Origin: Silene noctiflora
Lineage: Eukaryota; Streptophyta; Magnoliopsida; Caryophyllales; Caryophyllaceae
Reading direction: 5' to 3'
Assembly: GCA_009801015.1 (NCBI GenBank)
Contig: VHZZ01000406.1
Location: 81,091-112,082, forward strand
DNA length: 30,992 nt
The notes under the pieces were generated by a model. The model was given only the letters and a program-made list of their open reading frames with translations. It ran no database searches and was not told where the DNA came from. This document shows, piece after piece, positions 10,354 through 20,000 of the stretch. Numbering within the stretch: the stretch's first letter is position 1; each line of letters opens with the position of its first letter. The position numbers and the translations under genes were made by a program.

Positions 10354-12409
10354 TCACTTTCTTCTAGCATTGTTTGATACCTTAACAAATTTAATGCATT
10401 TATCAAAGTATTTCATATGTTTGGCACAGTTTTCTAGAATATGACTCATATGACCACAATAATTCCAAATCAAATACTCAGGTAGATTAACATATTTTCT
10501 TTTTCTGAAGTCACGTTCAGAAGGTGTTGATTTGCATTTAGAGTGGTCGCTACTGCCATAGCACTCATATCCTAAACCCATTTTCATATTGTTGTCAGAT
10601 TGCTTAGTCAAAAAGTTTAAGACATTTGTGCTACCTTCCCATTTATCATGGACTTTTCTAGCATGCAAGAGTAATTCCTTTAAAGATTCAATTTATTTGT
10701 GGCATTTAGAATGATCAACATCATTGTTTTCTTAGAAATTATCACAGAAGTTTTGAAATCTTTATTAAGGATATACACACCATCTGAATTTTATTTCTTA
10801 ATATTAGATAGATAATCTTTTGATTCTTTCAATTGCTGAATAAGGGAATCAACTTCCTTCTTTTGATCTGAAATCACAACTTCTCTGGCTTTAGCCTCAG
10901 GTTTAAGATGAACATTAAGTTTCCTCAATTATAAGGTTATAGCTTCATTAGCTACAACCTTAGCTTGAAAATATTTAATGTTGAGTTTTAACTCTGAACT
11001 TATAGCTTCACTAGCTACAACTTTAGACTCAAGAGCGATTTTTTCAGCCTTAGTAGATTCTGAAGTTTTAGTTGTATTAGCCATAACTTTAGAATTCAGC
11101 TTGTTTGTTTTGGTCTTCAGCACTTGATTCTCTTCAGCAATATCAAGAATTTGTTCTTTTGGATCTTTCAACTCAAGACTTTGTTCATGACACTTATCAA
11201 GTGTTTGCTCAAAGTAATATATCAAAGCACTTTTAGCCAATTTCTTAACTTGCTTTTTAAGACGAATGAAGCTTACCTCTTCGTCTTTATCATCCGAATC
11301 TGATTCTCCTAGCAAACAGAACTCTGATCTTGAGTCATTATTACTTTCATCATCACTGTCTAAAATTAGATCAAGACTTATGTTGCGTAAGCACAGATTA
11401 ACAACCTCTTGTTCTTCGGAGTCCTCATCATCTTCAGTATCAAGGTCTTCCCAACAAGATGCCATCATAACTTGCTTAAATACATTTTTTGTATTTTCTT
11501 TTTTAGTCTTGTCTTTGATTTTCTTCCAAGTGGGACAATCCTTGATCATGTGATCAGACTCTCCACACTTGAAGCGTCCTCTATTTGGAAATGATGATTT
11601 TGATTCATTTACCTTTTTGTTGAAGGTTTTGTTGTTGTTTGATTTCGATTACTTCCCTTTAAAGAGCACTTTCTTGAAGCGTCTAGCAAACAACACAGTT
11701 TCATCCTCATTGTCAGGTTCATTGTCACTAGCAGAGGCTTGCAAGGCCATACTCTTCCCCTTAGTCGGTTCATCATTATCTTTATTGAGCATAAGCTCAT
11801 GTGCCATGAGTGAACCTATGAGCTCTTGATAGGTGTGTAGAGTAAGGTTTCTTACTTCTTCAATTACAGTGACTTTAGGTTGCCATTTTTTTCTTAAGAC
11901 TTCTAAGAATTTTCCTGACGATATCCTCATACTCAAATTTTCTACCAAAGTTACGTAATTCATTGATAATGCTCGATAAACGTGCGGATATGCTATCAAT
12001 TGATTCATTATTTCCATAGTGAAAAGTTCATATCGTTGAATCAATAAGTCAATCCTATATTTCTTTACAATTGAAGTACCTTATTAAGCTAACTCTAGAC
12101 CATCCCATATTTTCTTGGCTGAATTACAAGAAGAGAAACGATCAAATTCAGTTGTAGTCATGTCGTTTTGCAACAGGCTCATAGCTTTAGAATTTTTCTC
12201 AGCCTTCCTGTAATCGGCTTCAACATAGTCATCTTCTTCCTTTTCATAGGTAGTGCCTTCAGATGATGCGACGAAATTTTATTTGGTCCGTTCTGAATAA
12301 TTTTCCAGCACTCTCAATTGTGTCCTTTTATGTAATGTGTCATCATGTTTTTCTAAAGATTATAATTATTCCCATCAAAGATGGAAGATTTGAGATATTT
12401 GGACTCCAT
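10354..12409 (-). pseudogene. Copia gag (UBN2-type) with acidic, coiled-coil-like tail
   Basis: The N-terminus MESKYLKSSIFDGNNYN fits copia gag. The tryptophan normally found next is a TAG at 12353-12355. QRYELFTMEI, KKWQPKVTVIEEV and TYQELIGSLMAHEL follow. A first zinc knuckle near 11525-11575 reads RFKCGESDHMIKDC, with the first Cys replaced by Arg (CGC). A second, near 10430-10480, reads WNYCGHMSHILENC, also lacking its first Cys. Between them lies an acidic stretch (DTEDDEDSEEQE) and a repetitive coiled-coil-like segment (KVVASEAI, KVVANEAI). The long acidic tail is typical of Sirevirus gag. Confidence 0.82.
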
Positions 12410-12480
12410 GTCACACAAGATATGCAGTGAAATAAAAACAATGAATCAGCCTCTTTGCAGTTAGGCAATCAAGAGCACGA

Positions 12481-12493
12481 GGCTCTGATACCA
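12481..12493 (-). other. Copia primer-binding site (tRNA-iMet type)
   Basis: The minus strand reads TGGTATCAGAGCC, complementary to the 3' end of initiator methionine tRNA, the standard primer of plant copia elements. It lies two bases inside the LTR end (ACTATTCA) and about 70 bases upstream of the gag start. This fixes the element's orientation and the LTR border at 12496. Confidence 0.93.
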
Positions 12494-12528
12494 ATTGAAT
12501 AGTCTATCTATCCGAAATACTCAAGAGA

Positions 12529-12542
12529 GGGGGGGGGGGGGG
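12529..12542. repeat. Homopolymer run of 14 G
   Basis: A run of 14 G on the plus strand (poly-C on the element's sense strand) lies 33 bases inside the LTR end, followed by GTGAATTGAG. G runs followed by GTGAATT are common in plant copia LTR ends. The exact length may be unreliable in sequencing. Confidence 0.85.
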
Positions 12543-13084
12543 TGAATTGAGTATAATTTAAAGTATACCCATTTTTTAAATTCCGTAAGTAGCGTGATTA
12601 TTAATTGATAATTAAAGTTTGTCGATTTAAACTCAATCAACAATTAACGATGTGAAACGTAAACAAAATAAAAAAAAAACAAAAGATGCACGAGACACGA
12701 AGATTTTTGAAGTGGTCAATTTCACAAGTCGAAACCTATGTCCACTATTCTCGATTATTTATTTTAGTACCTTTCTACGGATTAAAAAATAACTAACACA
12801 CTCGTACAACTAACTCTAATTGTAACTCACTAGAGTATCGTTAAATACTCGACTAACTTACGTTAATAAGAAAGTGCTTTATTGTTCTTTAATTTTCACA
12901 CAATTGAACGAATAAGAAACAATATTATCACTATTGTCCAATAACGTTATTTCAATATAATTACAGTAAGAATAGAACTTTTCAAAAACGATTTTATTTT
13001 CAAAATAAACGAAAAACTTGAAGTATGTTTGCAAAGGATTTTGTTCGAAAAGTGAAAAGTGGTTTAAATGAATGAGAGGCATTG

Positions 13085-13092
13085 TATTTATA
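13085..13092 (-). promoter_or_regulatory. Copia LTR TATA box
   Basis: The minus strand reads CTATAAATACAATG, a canonical plant TATA box. It sits about 590 bases before the LTR end and 680 bases before gag. It is the best candidate for the element's promoter. Confidence 0.6.
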
Positions 13093-13613
13093 GTAGAGAA
13101 GGAGGTTTTGTTCAAAACCCTAGTAATGCCGTGTATCCTTGCATAAGAAACAAGTAAGCTTTTTCTCTAATTAACCTAAGAATATCTAAGTAAAAGATAT
13201 AGGATAAACTTAAATAAGTATAAAGAGGTAAAATATCTCTAATAACAACTTATTCTAGATTTACCCTAATTTAACTTGTACAAGGTATTGTCAAGCCAAG
13301 AGGCAACGGTTTATAAGCACGTTACTAATGGGCTCGAAACCCTAGTACCAATATTAGGTTATAGAGATTAGATTTAGGGTTTAGATATATGAAAAGGGAA
13401 AACCCTAGATAGCCTATCAACAACTCATAAGTTGTCACATAGATATTTGCTAATCAATCTTGGGAAATCACATACTCAATCAACCTAATCAAGTCCAAAT
13501 TTAATCCTACTATAAATACGTTTTTATGATAAAGATTCTGAAATTTAAACCATGAAAAACTAATTTGAAACGATTTGACAATAGAAAAGTCGTTTTTCTT
13601 AATACTGCAACCT

Positions 13614-13642
13614 AAGGTTATAGCTAAAACACCTATAACCTT
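13614..13642. repeat. Hairpin 1 of copia LTR, main copy
   Basis: Perfect inverted repeat: AAGGTTATAG (13614-13623) pairs with CTATAACCTT (13633-13642) around a 9-base loop. The corresponding hairpin in the duplicated copy has 17-base arms. Confidence 0.9.
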
Positions 13643-13658
13643 AAGTCAGGTGAGCAAT

Positions 13659-13681
13659 GTTATAGCTAAATAAGCTATAAC
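13659..13681. repeat. Hairpin 2 of copia LTR, main copy
   Basis: Perfect inverted repeat of GTTATAGCT and AGCTATAAC around a 5-base spacer. The same arms appear in the duplicated LTR copy at 14253-14275 and, nearly identical, inside the element's coding region. Confidence 0.9.
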
Positions 13682-13920
13682 CTTACTTGCCAGAATTACT
13701 TCCGTCTTGATCATAAGATCTTCATCACGAGTTCATCTTTAAGCTCCATTCAAATTTCATTGCTTGAACGTACTTGTAATTGACCATAAGCTTAATTGAA
13801 TCACATTGTCATTACCATTGTTAACATATAATCATGTTTAATCTAAATAATTAAACAAATGATTATGACTAACAAGTAGATATATAATATAAACATAAAC
13901 ATATATAACTATATGGTCCA

Positions 13921-14610
13921 ACCAATATTAAATAAGATAGATTAGATTTCGGGTTGAGATATATGAAAAGGAAAACCCTAAATAGCTTATCAAGCAACAG
14001 CTCATAAGTCGTCACATAGATATTTGCTAATCAATCTTAGGGAATCACATACTCAATCAACCTAATCAAGCCCAAATTTCATCCTATTATAAATACGTTT
14101 TTTCTGATAAAGATTCTGAAATTTAAACCATGAAAAATTGATTTGAAACGATTTGAAAATAAAAAAGTCGTTTTTCTTAATACTGCGGCCTAAGGCTATA
14201 GGTGTTTCTAAGGTTAACTGAAACACCTATAACCTTAAGTCTGGTGAGCAATGTTATAGCTAAACCAGCTATAACCTAACTTGATATAATTACTTTTAAA
14301 AACAACGTTAAGGAACGATGACCTATACTATCTAATCTTCCTGGAGATCTTCAGTATAAGATTCATCACTTACGTCTTGATCATAAGCTCTTCTTCACGA
14401 GTTCATCTTTAAGGTTCATTCAGCTTTCATTGATTGAACGAACTTGTAATTGACAATGAGCTTAATTGAATCACATGGTCATCACCATTATTAACATATA
14501 ATCATGTTTAATCTAAACAATTAAACAAACGATTATGAGCAACAAGTAGATATATAATATAAACACAATTATCATCATCAAAACATAAACATATATAATT
14601 ATATGGTCCA
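13921..14610 (-). repeat. Tandem duplication of the copia LTR U3 segment
   Basis: The block repeats 13348-13920 in direct orientation. It begins ACCAATATTA immediately after the TGGTCCA border and ends at a second ATATGGTCCA (14601-14610). Homology is continuous except for an extra segment of roughly 90 bases around 14286-14375. Offset between matching bases is about 577 at the left and 690 at the right. It may be an internal U3 duplication of one LTR, or a partial second LTR. The right border abuts the LINE-like ORF. Confidence 0.88.
14192..14236. repeat. Extended hairpin in duplicated LTR segment
   Basis: AAGGCTATAGGTGTTTC (14192-14208) pairs with the reverse complement at 14220-14236 with one mismatch, around an 11-base loop. 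The second hairpin (GTTATAGCT..AGCTATAAC) follows at 14253-14275. Confidence 0.9.
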
Positions 14611-15617
14611 AAAACTGTGGCAAAACAGAGTTACGAATAAGTGGATGGGCCTCGAGTAGAACTTCACGAGAAAAATCTCCACGAATCTCTATGTCTGGCG
14701 GACGAGCAGATAGAGATCCCCCAATTGTATCATCATTAAAGGGTGAGGAGGAAAACGAGAAAACAGGTGAGGCGCCACCGGAGTCAATAATAACAGTATC
14801 ACTAGTCGAAGCAATACTGACCTTCGAATTCAGATATTTAAAACGTGAAGGAAGGCCCATAATTTCTGGGGAGTAGAAATTCGAACCTGACGGTTCATGA
14901 AGAACCAACAAACCACGTGCACTAAGCTCGTCTATGCGAGCTCGAATGCCGCGGGCACCAAAAACATTTCCCGAGGGGCTGAACGAAACACGACAACCAA
15001 TCTGCACGTCTTACAAAAATGAAAAAACCCTTCATATGAGAAATTGACCATTGATGCTCTCGTTCATTGATGGCCAAATAACATCCAGGAATAAGTGGTT
15101 TAGAATGGTCCACTCAGACTTTAACACGAACGAAATTTCGAGGAGGAATTAAAAATAGATACGATTCTTCCTCACAAATGTCACCAACATGCGACAAAAT
15201 AAAAGTAGCCACCTATTTGTTTAGAAATGAGATAGGAAGGCATTTTACCCTTACCCAAAGAGGAACGATGTGAAAAGGTAAATTATCTGGAATAGATACG
15301 GGAGTAACAGTACGTAAAACGAAGAGACTGCCTTCAATATTATCAGTTTGGCGTTGGCGAAAATAAGCAAGATCCGTTGTTGATAAAAATTCAAAAATAT
15401 AATAAGGTTCCATGGGACGAATAGAGACGGTGCCATTAAGCTTCCAGTGTGTGGATATGATTTCATGGATACGAATGACATCTAAATACCGTTGATCAAG
15501 GATTTAAGCCAAAAGAGTTTTTGAAAAATCTACACCAGAGAAATTCGTGCAAAGGTGCAACTGCAATTTGAGACTAACTCCAGCCCTACAAAAAACAAGA
15601 GAGGATGGATGAGCCAT
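14611..15617 (-). pseudogene. LINE ORF1-like gene (DUF4283 type), broken and truncated
   Basis: On the minus strand, ATG at 15617 gives MAHPSSLVF. A DUF4283-like domain follows (15213-15413: YIFEFLSTTDLAYFRQR, SLFVLRTVTPVSIPDN, FHIVPLWVRVKCLPISFLN). In plants this domain belongs to LINE ORF1 proteins and related nucleic-acid-binding proteins. Downstream, another frame has a degenerate zinc-knuckle-like stretch (FHFCKTC) around 15010-15040 and then a Ser-rich tail. Stops after LLA, after FLNK and after VRVKV (TGA, probably from TGG), plus a frame change near 15010, disable it. The reading ends where the copia LTR border begins (14610), so the copia insertion probably cut it. No endonuclease or RT part of the same element is adjacent. 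Confidence 0.65.
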
Positions 15618-16640
15618 AATTAGTGATGTTGGTTATGGGTTAAAGTATTTGTGATTGTGTTGTTACAACTGTTATGGAAAACGAACGAGTTAAGATGATC
15701 AGAGGGAAAAAAACAGAGGTTTGAATTTAAAAAGGAGAGGCATGCAAAAATGGATTAGGTGGCGGTGAGCTAGCTTTCATGGTGGACAACACATGCCAGC
15801 TATGGGGAAGTTAGGCAGACATAGAGAAGGTAGTGGAGGAGTTAGGCGGATGAAGATTTAAGCAGTTAGGGTAAGGAAATAAATCTAAAAATTAAGAAAA
15901 CTTTCAAAGGAGAGAAACTCTATAGCGATAGAGAGAGATTTTTTTTCAATTACCTTCCAACTTCAAGAAAGTAACAGAGATTGATAAAAGTTATTGCCTC
16001 TTATTAGTAAACGATCATGATCTACTCCTAAGTCATCATCCTCCATGTGTTGGTGCATCTGATGATCTGATCCTTAATTAATTCGTGCTTGCTAGTTTAG
16101 ATGTTTCCGAAGCTGAAAATAATTGCTCTTCATAATTTTTTATGAATTTTATTTCATGCAATCCAAATGGCAGAGATCAATCATCCAAAAAAAATATTCA
16201 AAAAAAAAACATCGGTCAATCATCCAACAAACGTGTTGAATCATTTTGTTGAGTCGAGTGAGGCCTTGAAATATTCAAAAAGAAAAAAAAAATCGATCAA
16301 TTATCCAATTAAAATTTCATGTTTGAGTTGCATATGTTAACGGGTTATGTTCGACCGTGCTAAGTTGATTGCTTGTGACCCAATACATGCAATATACTCC
16401 ATATTTTCGGAAACCAAATATCATACTCGTATCACATTCTTGCCTACCAAGTAACATTAATTTACTTGCTCACAACAAGTACTCTGTACTATAAGTCGTC
16501 TACTCCCAACAACTTTACCAGCAAAACTAAGTCAAATAAAAGAGCACTGAAAAACAAACAACCAACAAGGGTATTCACAATTTGACATCATCAGAAGCTA
16601 GGGTAGGAAGGAACGAACACAACCACCTGTTGTACATCAT
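15618..16640. other. Intergenic AT-rich region, no gene seen
   Basis: No gene or RNA is supported. A short imperfect duplication is visible: AATATTCAAAAA..ATCGGTCAATCATCCAA near 16193-16230 recurs as AATATTCAAAAA..ATCGATCAATTATCCAA near 16270-16310. The right end probably borders the 3' end of the bHLH gene. Confidence 0.5.
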
Positions 16641-16656
16641 TTAGACATAACATTGA

Positions 16657-16662
16657 TTTATT
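16657..16662 (-). terminator. Candidate polyadenylation signal of the bHLH gene
   Basis: The minus strand reads AATAAA here, about 270 bases after the proposed stop codon at 16933, a plausible 3' UTR length. Transcript data would be needed to fix the cleavage site. Confidence 0.35.
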
Positions 16663-16932
16663 TTGTACATTACATGACAGAAATATACAATAATAATAGA
16701 TGGCGGAATGACATTTCCATGAACTTATTCAAACACATTAAAAGAAATCACATGCAAAGAAAGAAACTAGTTGGCATGCAGAGACACGTGCTTAAATCAG
16801 CTACTATTATTAGTAATAAAAGTTCAAACTCCATTAAAATTTGGCATATCTTGTACTGGCCTATGAATTCACGACTATAGCCTCTTGTTTCGCGTACATA
16901 TCCGGCAGAACAAGATTGATGGCTTCGTCAGC

Positions 16933-17004
16933 TCACGGGCCATGTAGAATTGAGTGCAGACTTTTTACCAGATTCTTCATGTGCTTCTTGTCCGTCTTCT
17001 CTGT
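16933..17004 (-). CDS. bHLH gene exon 4 (72 nt, last exon, inferred)
   Basis: After the acceptor TTTGTGCAG the minus strand reads TEKTDKKHMKNLVKSLHSIL, then HGP and TGA at 16935-16933. Subgroup IVa proteins end with a short last exon of the form (Q)M..x..KDLVKxLRxxL, directly after the VxxxAQ end of the previous exon. The phase is right and the LVKSLHSIL match is convincing. The 4.1-kb distance from exon 3 is explained by the transposon insertion in the intron. Confidence 0.65.
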   Translation of the reverse strand, partial: TEKTDKKHMKNLVKSLHSILHGP

Positions 17005-20000
17005 CTGCACAAATACATACCTAACCGTCTTACTATATTGCAATATCCGTCTTAAATTTAAAATGGGTAAGTAGAGTAGAAGACACGAAAGGAAGATGCC
17101 TAGGAAAGTAGTGATTAACAAAAGTTGTATCCTAGATAGTGAGAATATATTTGACTCCTTTTCATTTAAGACAGATACTTTACGGGAAATCACGGTATAT
17201 TGCTATAATCCAGTATAATGTGACCAACTCATCTCACTAAGAATCCGTTTCTTCATCAATACATAAAATAATCAAAGTATATAATACTCGTAACTATCAA
17301 ATTACATGGCCTAATCTTAACATCTTATCATACAACTGTTTAACATTTTAGATATTTAAATTGATTTTTGTTTTGACAGGGAGTTAGCACTTCAATTGAC
17401 GGCAAATGATTTATCCAAGACACTAAATGAATTTGTTGAAGGCAATCAGTTGTCCAAAGCAATATGCCTTCCACAAATCCATTCTCATCAGTTGACATGC
17501 CACTTTGTAATTTCAAAATTCATATAATGAATGGTCAGTCAACTAACAAACTCATTTCTGAGTGATCAGATGGAATGAAGTACTATGTACTGTACTTAGA
17601 AGGTGAAATAGATTTCATGTATGTTGGATCTCAGTTTTACCAAAATAAAATTACCGAAATTTCTCATGGTACCCTCGAACTTTGGCAGATTACACATGGT
17701 ACCCTTCATTTTAAGTTTCTACATATGGTACCCTTGTGTTTACCTTTTTCTTTCCCAAAATACCCTTGGCTGACATTCCGTCATAATGCCGTTAGTTTAC
17801 ATCTTCTAAACCCTTTACATCTTGCTTTTGCCCTTAACACATATTCTAATTCTTAATCTTCATCTTCTTGATTTACATCTTCAAGCCTAATCTCGCTCAC
17901 CCCCACCACCACCACCACCACGCGACCAGGGTTTTAAAACTCGGTATCGGTCGCGATCGCGGTGTCGCGGTCGCGGTCACGGAATCGGTCCTGAATCGCT
18001 TGTCGCGGACCAATATCGCTCGTCGCGGTCTATTTTTGTTTGACAAGGGCTTTTTGCTATATTTTTATTTATATATATTTCTAATGTTATATTATGTCTA
18101 AATACGTATAAAACAATGTTTTTAATAGCCTGACGAAAAACTCGGTGGATTCAATAAGGATTTAGGCGATAACAAGTCAGATACGAAAGAGTTGTACATC
18201 AACAAATGACAAATGACAATTGAGGACCAGAGTCCAACTATTTTCCACACGTACTAAAATTCTATTCCTAATTAATAAGCATAAGTTATGGTACTTAAAT
18301 GATTTTGTGTCTTGACCGACACAATGGACACGACACGACACGACACGTCCAAAAATATCTACAACCCCTTTTAAAAAGAAAATAGTATAAAAAAACATAA
18401 AGTTTGCATAGACTTGTGACTTGACTACTACTAAATTAAAATAATAAAGTGTACTATAAAGGCGTTTACAACTTGCATTGAGACTTGTGGCTTNAGACTA
18501 ATAAATTAATTAANANTGAAAAAAGTTGTCTTGAAATTTGTGAATTAAATAATTGAAACCAAGAGGCACATGAAGATTTTCATCTTCATGTGGACACGAC
18601 ACGACAACTTCCTTTACTCTCATCATCATCATCTCCTATCATCATCATCTCCTCTGCCAAACAACCAAAACTCCATTACAAACCCTTCATTTTTGTTCTC
18701 CTGAACCACCATCAAAACAAATTAGACACCACCCGAGCTCACCACCCGAGTTCCAATCCTCAAGCCACCAAGCCCCTGCACCTCCTCTGACCCGCGACTC
18801 CGAACNCGACTCCGCTGCTCAATCGCGACGAACCACCAGCAGCAACGACAACACCATTATAATCAGCAATCAACCCAATCACCACCGTGCTCACCTGAGC
18901 TNNNNNNNNNNNNNNNNNNNNNNNNNNNNNNNNNNNNNNNNNNNNNNNNNNNNNNNNNNNNNNNNNNNNNNNNNNNNNNNNNNNNNNNNNNNNNNNNNNN
19001 NNNNNNNNNNNNNNNNNNNNNNNNNNNNNNNNNNNNNNNNNNNNNNNNNNNNNNNNNNNNNNNNNNNNNNNNNNNNNNNNNNNNNNNNNNNNNNNNNNNN
19101 NNNNNNNNNNNNNNNNNNNNNNNNNNNNNNNNNNNNNNNNNNNNNNNNNNNNNNNNNNNNNNNNNNNNNNNNNNNNNNNNNNNNNNNNNNNNNNNNNNNN
19201 NNNNNNNNNNNNNNNNNNNNNNNNNNNNNNNNNNNNNNNNNNNNNNNNNNNNNNNNNNNNNNNNNNNNNNNNNNNNNNNNNNNNNNNNNNNNNNNNNNNN
19301 NNNNNNNNNNNNNNNNNNNNNNNNNNNNNNNNNNNNNNNNNNNNNNNNNNNNNNNNNNNNNNNNNNNNNNNNNNNNNNNNNNNNNNNNNNNNNNNNNNNN
19401 NNNNNNNNNNACCCCCCTTATTTATCGGCGTATCGTGTATCGGTGGCCGCCGATTCCGAGTTATCTCGGCCGATACGCGACGTATCGGCCGAGTTTTAAT
19501 ACCCTCCACGCGACCCCCACTGCCCCTACTCCTACCCAACCACACGCCATCACTCATTACCATTTGCAAACCACCTCTCTTTCTTTCCCTCCTATTTAAT
19601 CAGCCATCATTACCGGCAATACTCAATGGGAATATGAAGAATTAGGATGTCAATAAGTTTAATTTGCTGAATATTTGAAGAAATATGGAGAAAAGATGAA
19701 TATAAAATTCATCCAATTTGAAGCTGAAAACTTACGGCAATTCATGACATAAACCCAGAAAAATCCCAAAACCCAGCAAACCTAACTACCTAATTCATCA
19801 TAAATCAACAATTCCTCAAATTTGAAGCTGAAAATTTGCAGCAAATCACGACCCAAAAAAACCAATTAACCTAATCTATCATAAGTGAATAAACCCAAGA
19901 ATATTCATCAAATTTAGAAAATGAGAAAAATATTAGCAAAGATTTGATGAAATAACNTTAACCTAATCTATCATAAGTGAATAAACCCAAGAATATTCAT

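Larger units (their letters stand above)
6752..12409 (-). pseudogene. Sirevirus-like copia gag-pol polyprotein, multiply broken
   Basis: On the minus strand, gag, protease, integrase, RT and RNase H follow one another in the copia order. The start is taken at ATG 12409 (MESKYLKSS) and the natural stop at 6752-6754. The motifs resemble SIRE/Maximus elements: KGPKLAWVPK between gag and protease, SHPMSSILGSIKKGVQT before RT, and a long acidic gag tail. Stops and frame changes are spread throughout, for example TAG at 12353-12355, TAA at 11649-11651, TAA at 7106-7108 and TGA at 6890-6892. It cannot make a polyprotein now. The 5' LTR and primer-binding site are on the right (higher coordinates). 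No 3' LTR was found, so the insertion is incomplete. Confidence 0.88.
12496..13920 (-). mobile_element. Copia 5' LTR, main copy
   Basis: On the minus strand it starts TGGACCATATAG at 13920 and ends ACTATTCA at 12496, next to the primer-binding site, so it has TG..CA termini. It contains a TATA box at 13085-13092, a run of 14 G (plus strand) at 12529-12542 near the U5 end, and two hairpins at 13614-13681. About 1.4 kb. The adjoining block 13921-14610 repeats its U3 part, so the original LTR may extend to 14610. Confidence 0.8.
17927..19506. mobile_element. hAT-like element nested in the MULE (contains assembly gap)
   Basis: The left end CAGGGTTTTAAAACTCGG (17927-17944) and right end CCGAGTTTTAATACCCTC (19489-19506) are imperfect 18-bp inverted repeats. 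The flanking CACGCGAC (17919-17926 and 19507-19514) is an exact 8-bp duplication, the size made by hAT transposases, and CAGGG is a common hAT terminus. Both ends carry dense subterminal TATCGG/CGCGG repeats, the usual binding sites. No transposase is readable; 509 of 1580 bases are N. One short open frame (18590-18790, Ser- and His-rich) has no recognisable family. Confidence 0.82.

Noticed and set aside
11266-11829. Ser-rich plus-strand ORFs opposite the copia gag
   Set aside because: Antisense of the acidic Asp/Glu tail of gag.
15944-15960. Short hairpin CTCTATAGCGATAGAG region as a terminator or small RNA
   Set aside because: A six-base stem in AT-rich DNA is expected by chance; nothing nearby supports a transcript.
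17868-18101. ORF with a run of histidines
   Set aside because: The His run comes from the CCACCACC microsatellite at the hAT insertion site; the frame crosses the element border.
18760-19569. 269-codon minus-strand open frame
   Set aside because: Most of it is the 509-base N block, so the length carries no information and the flanks show no protein family.
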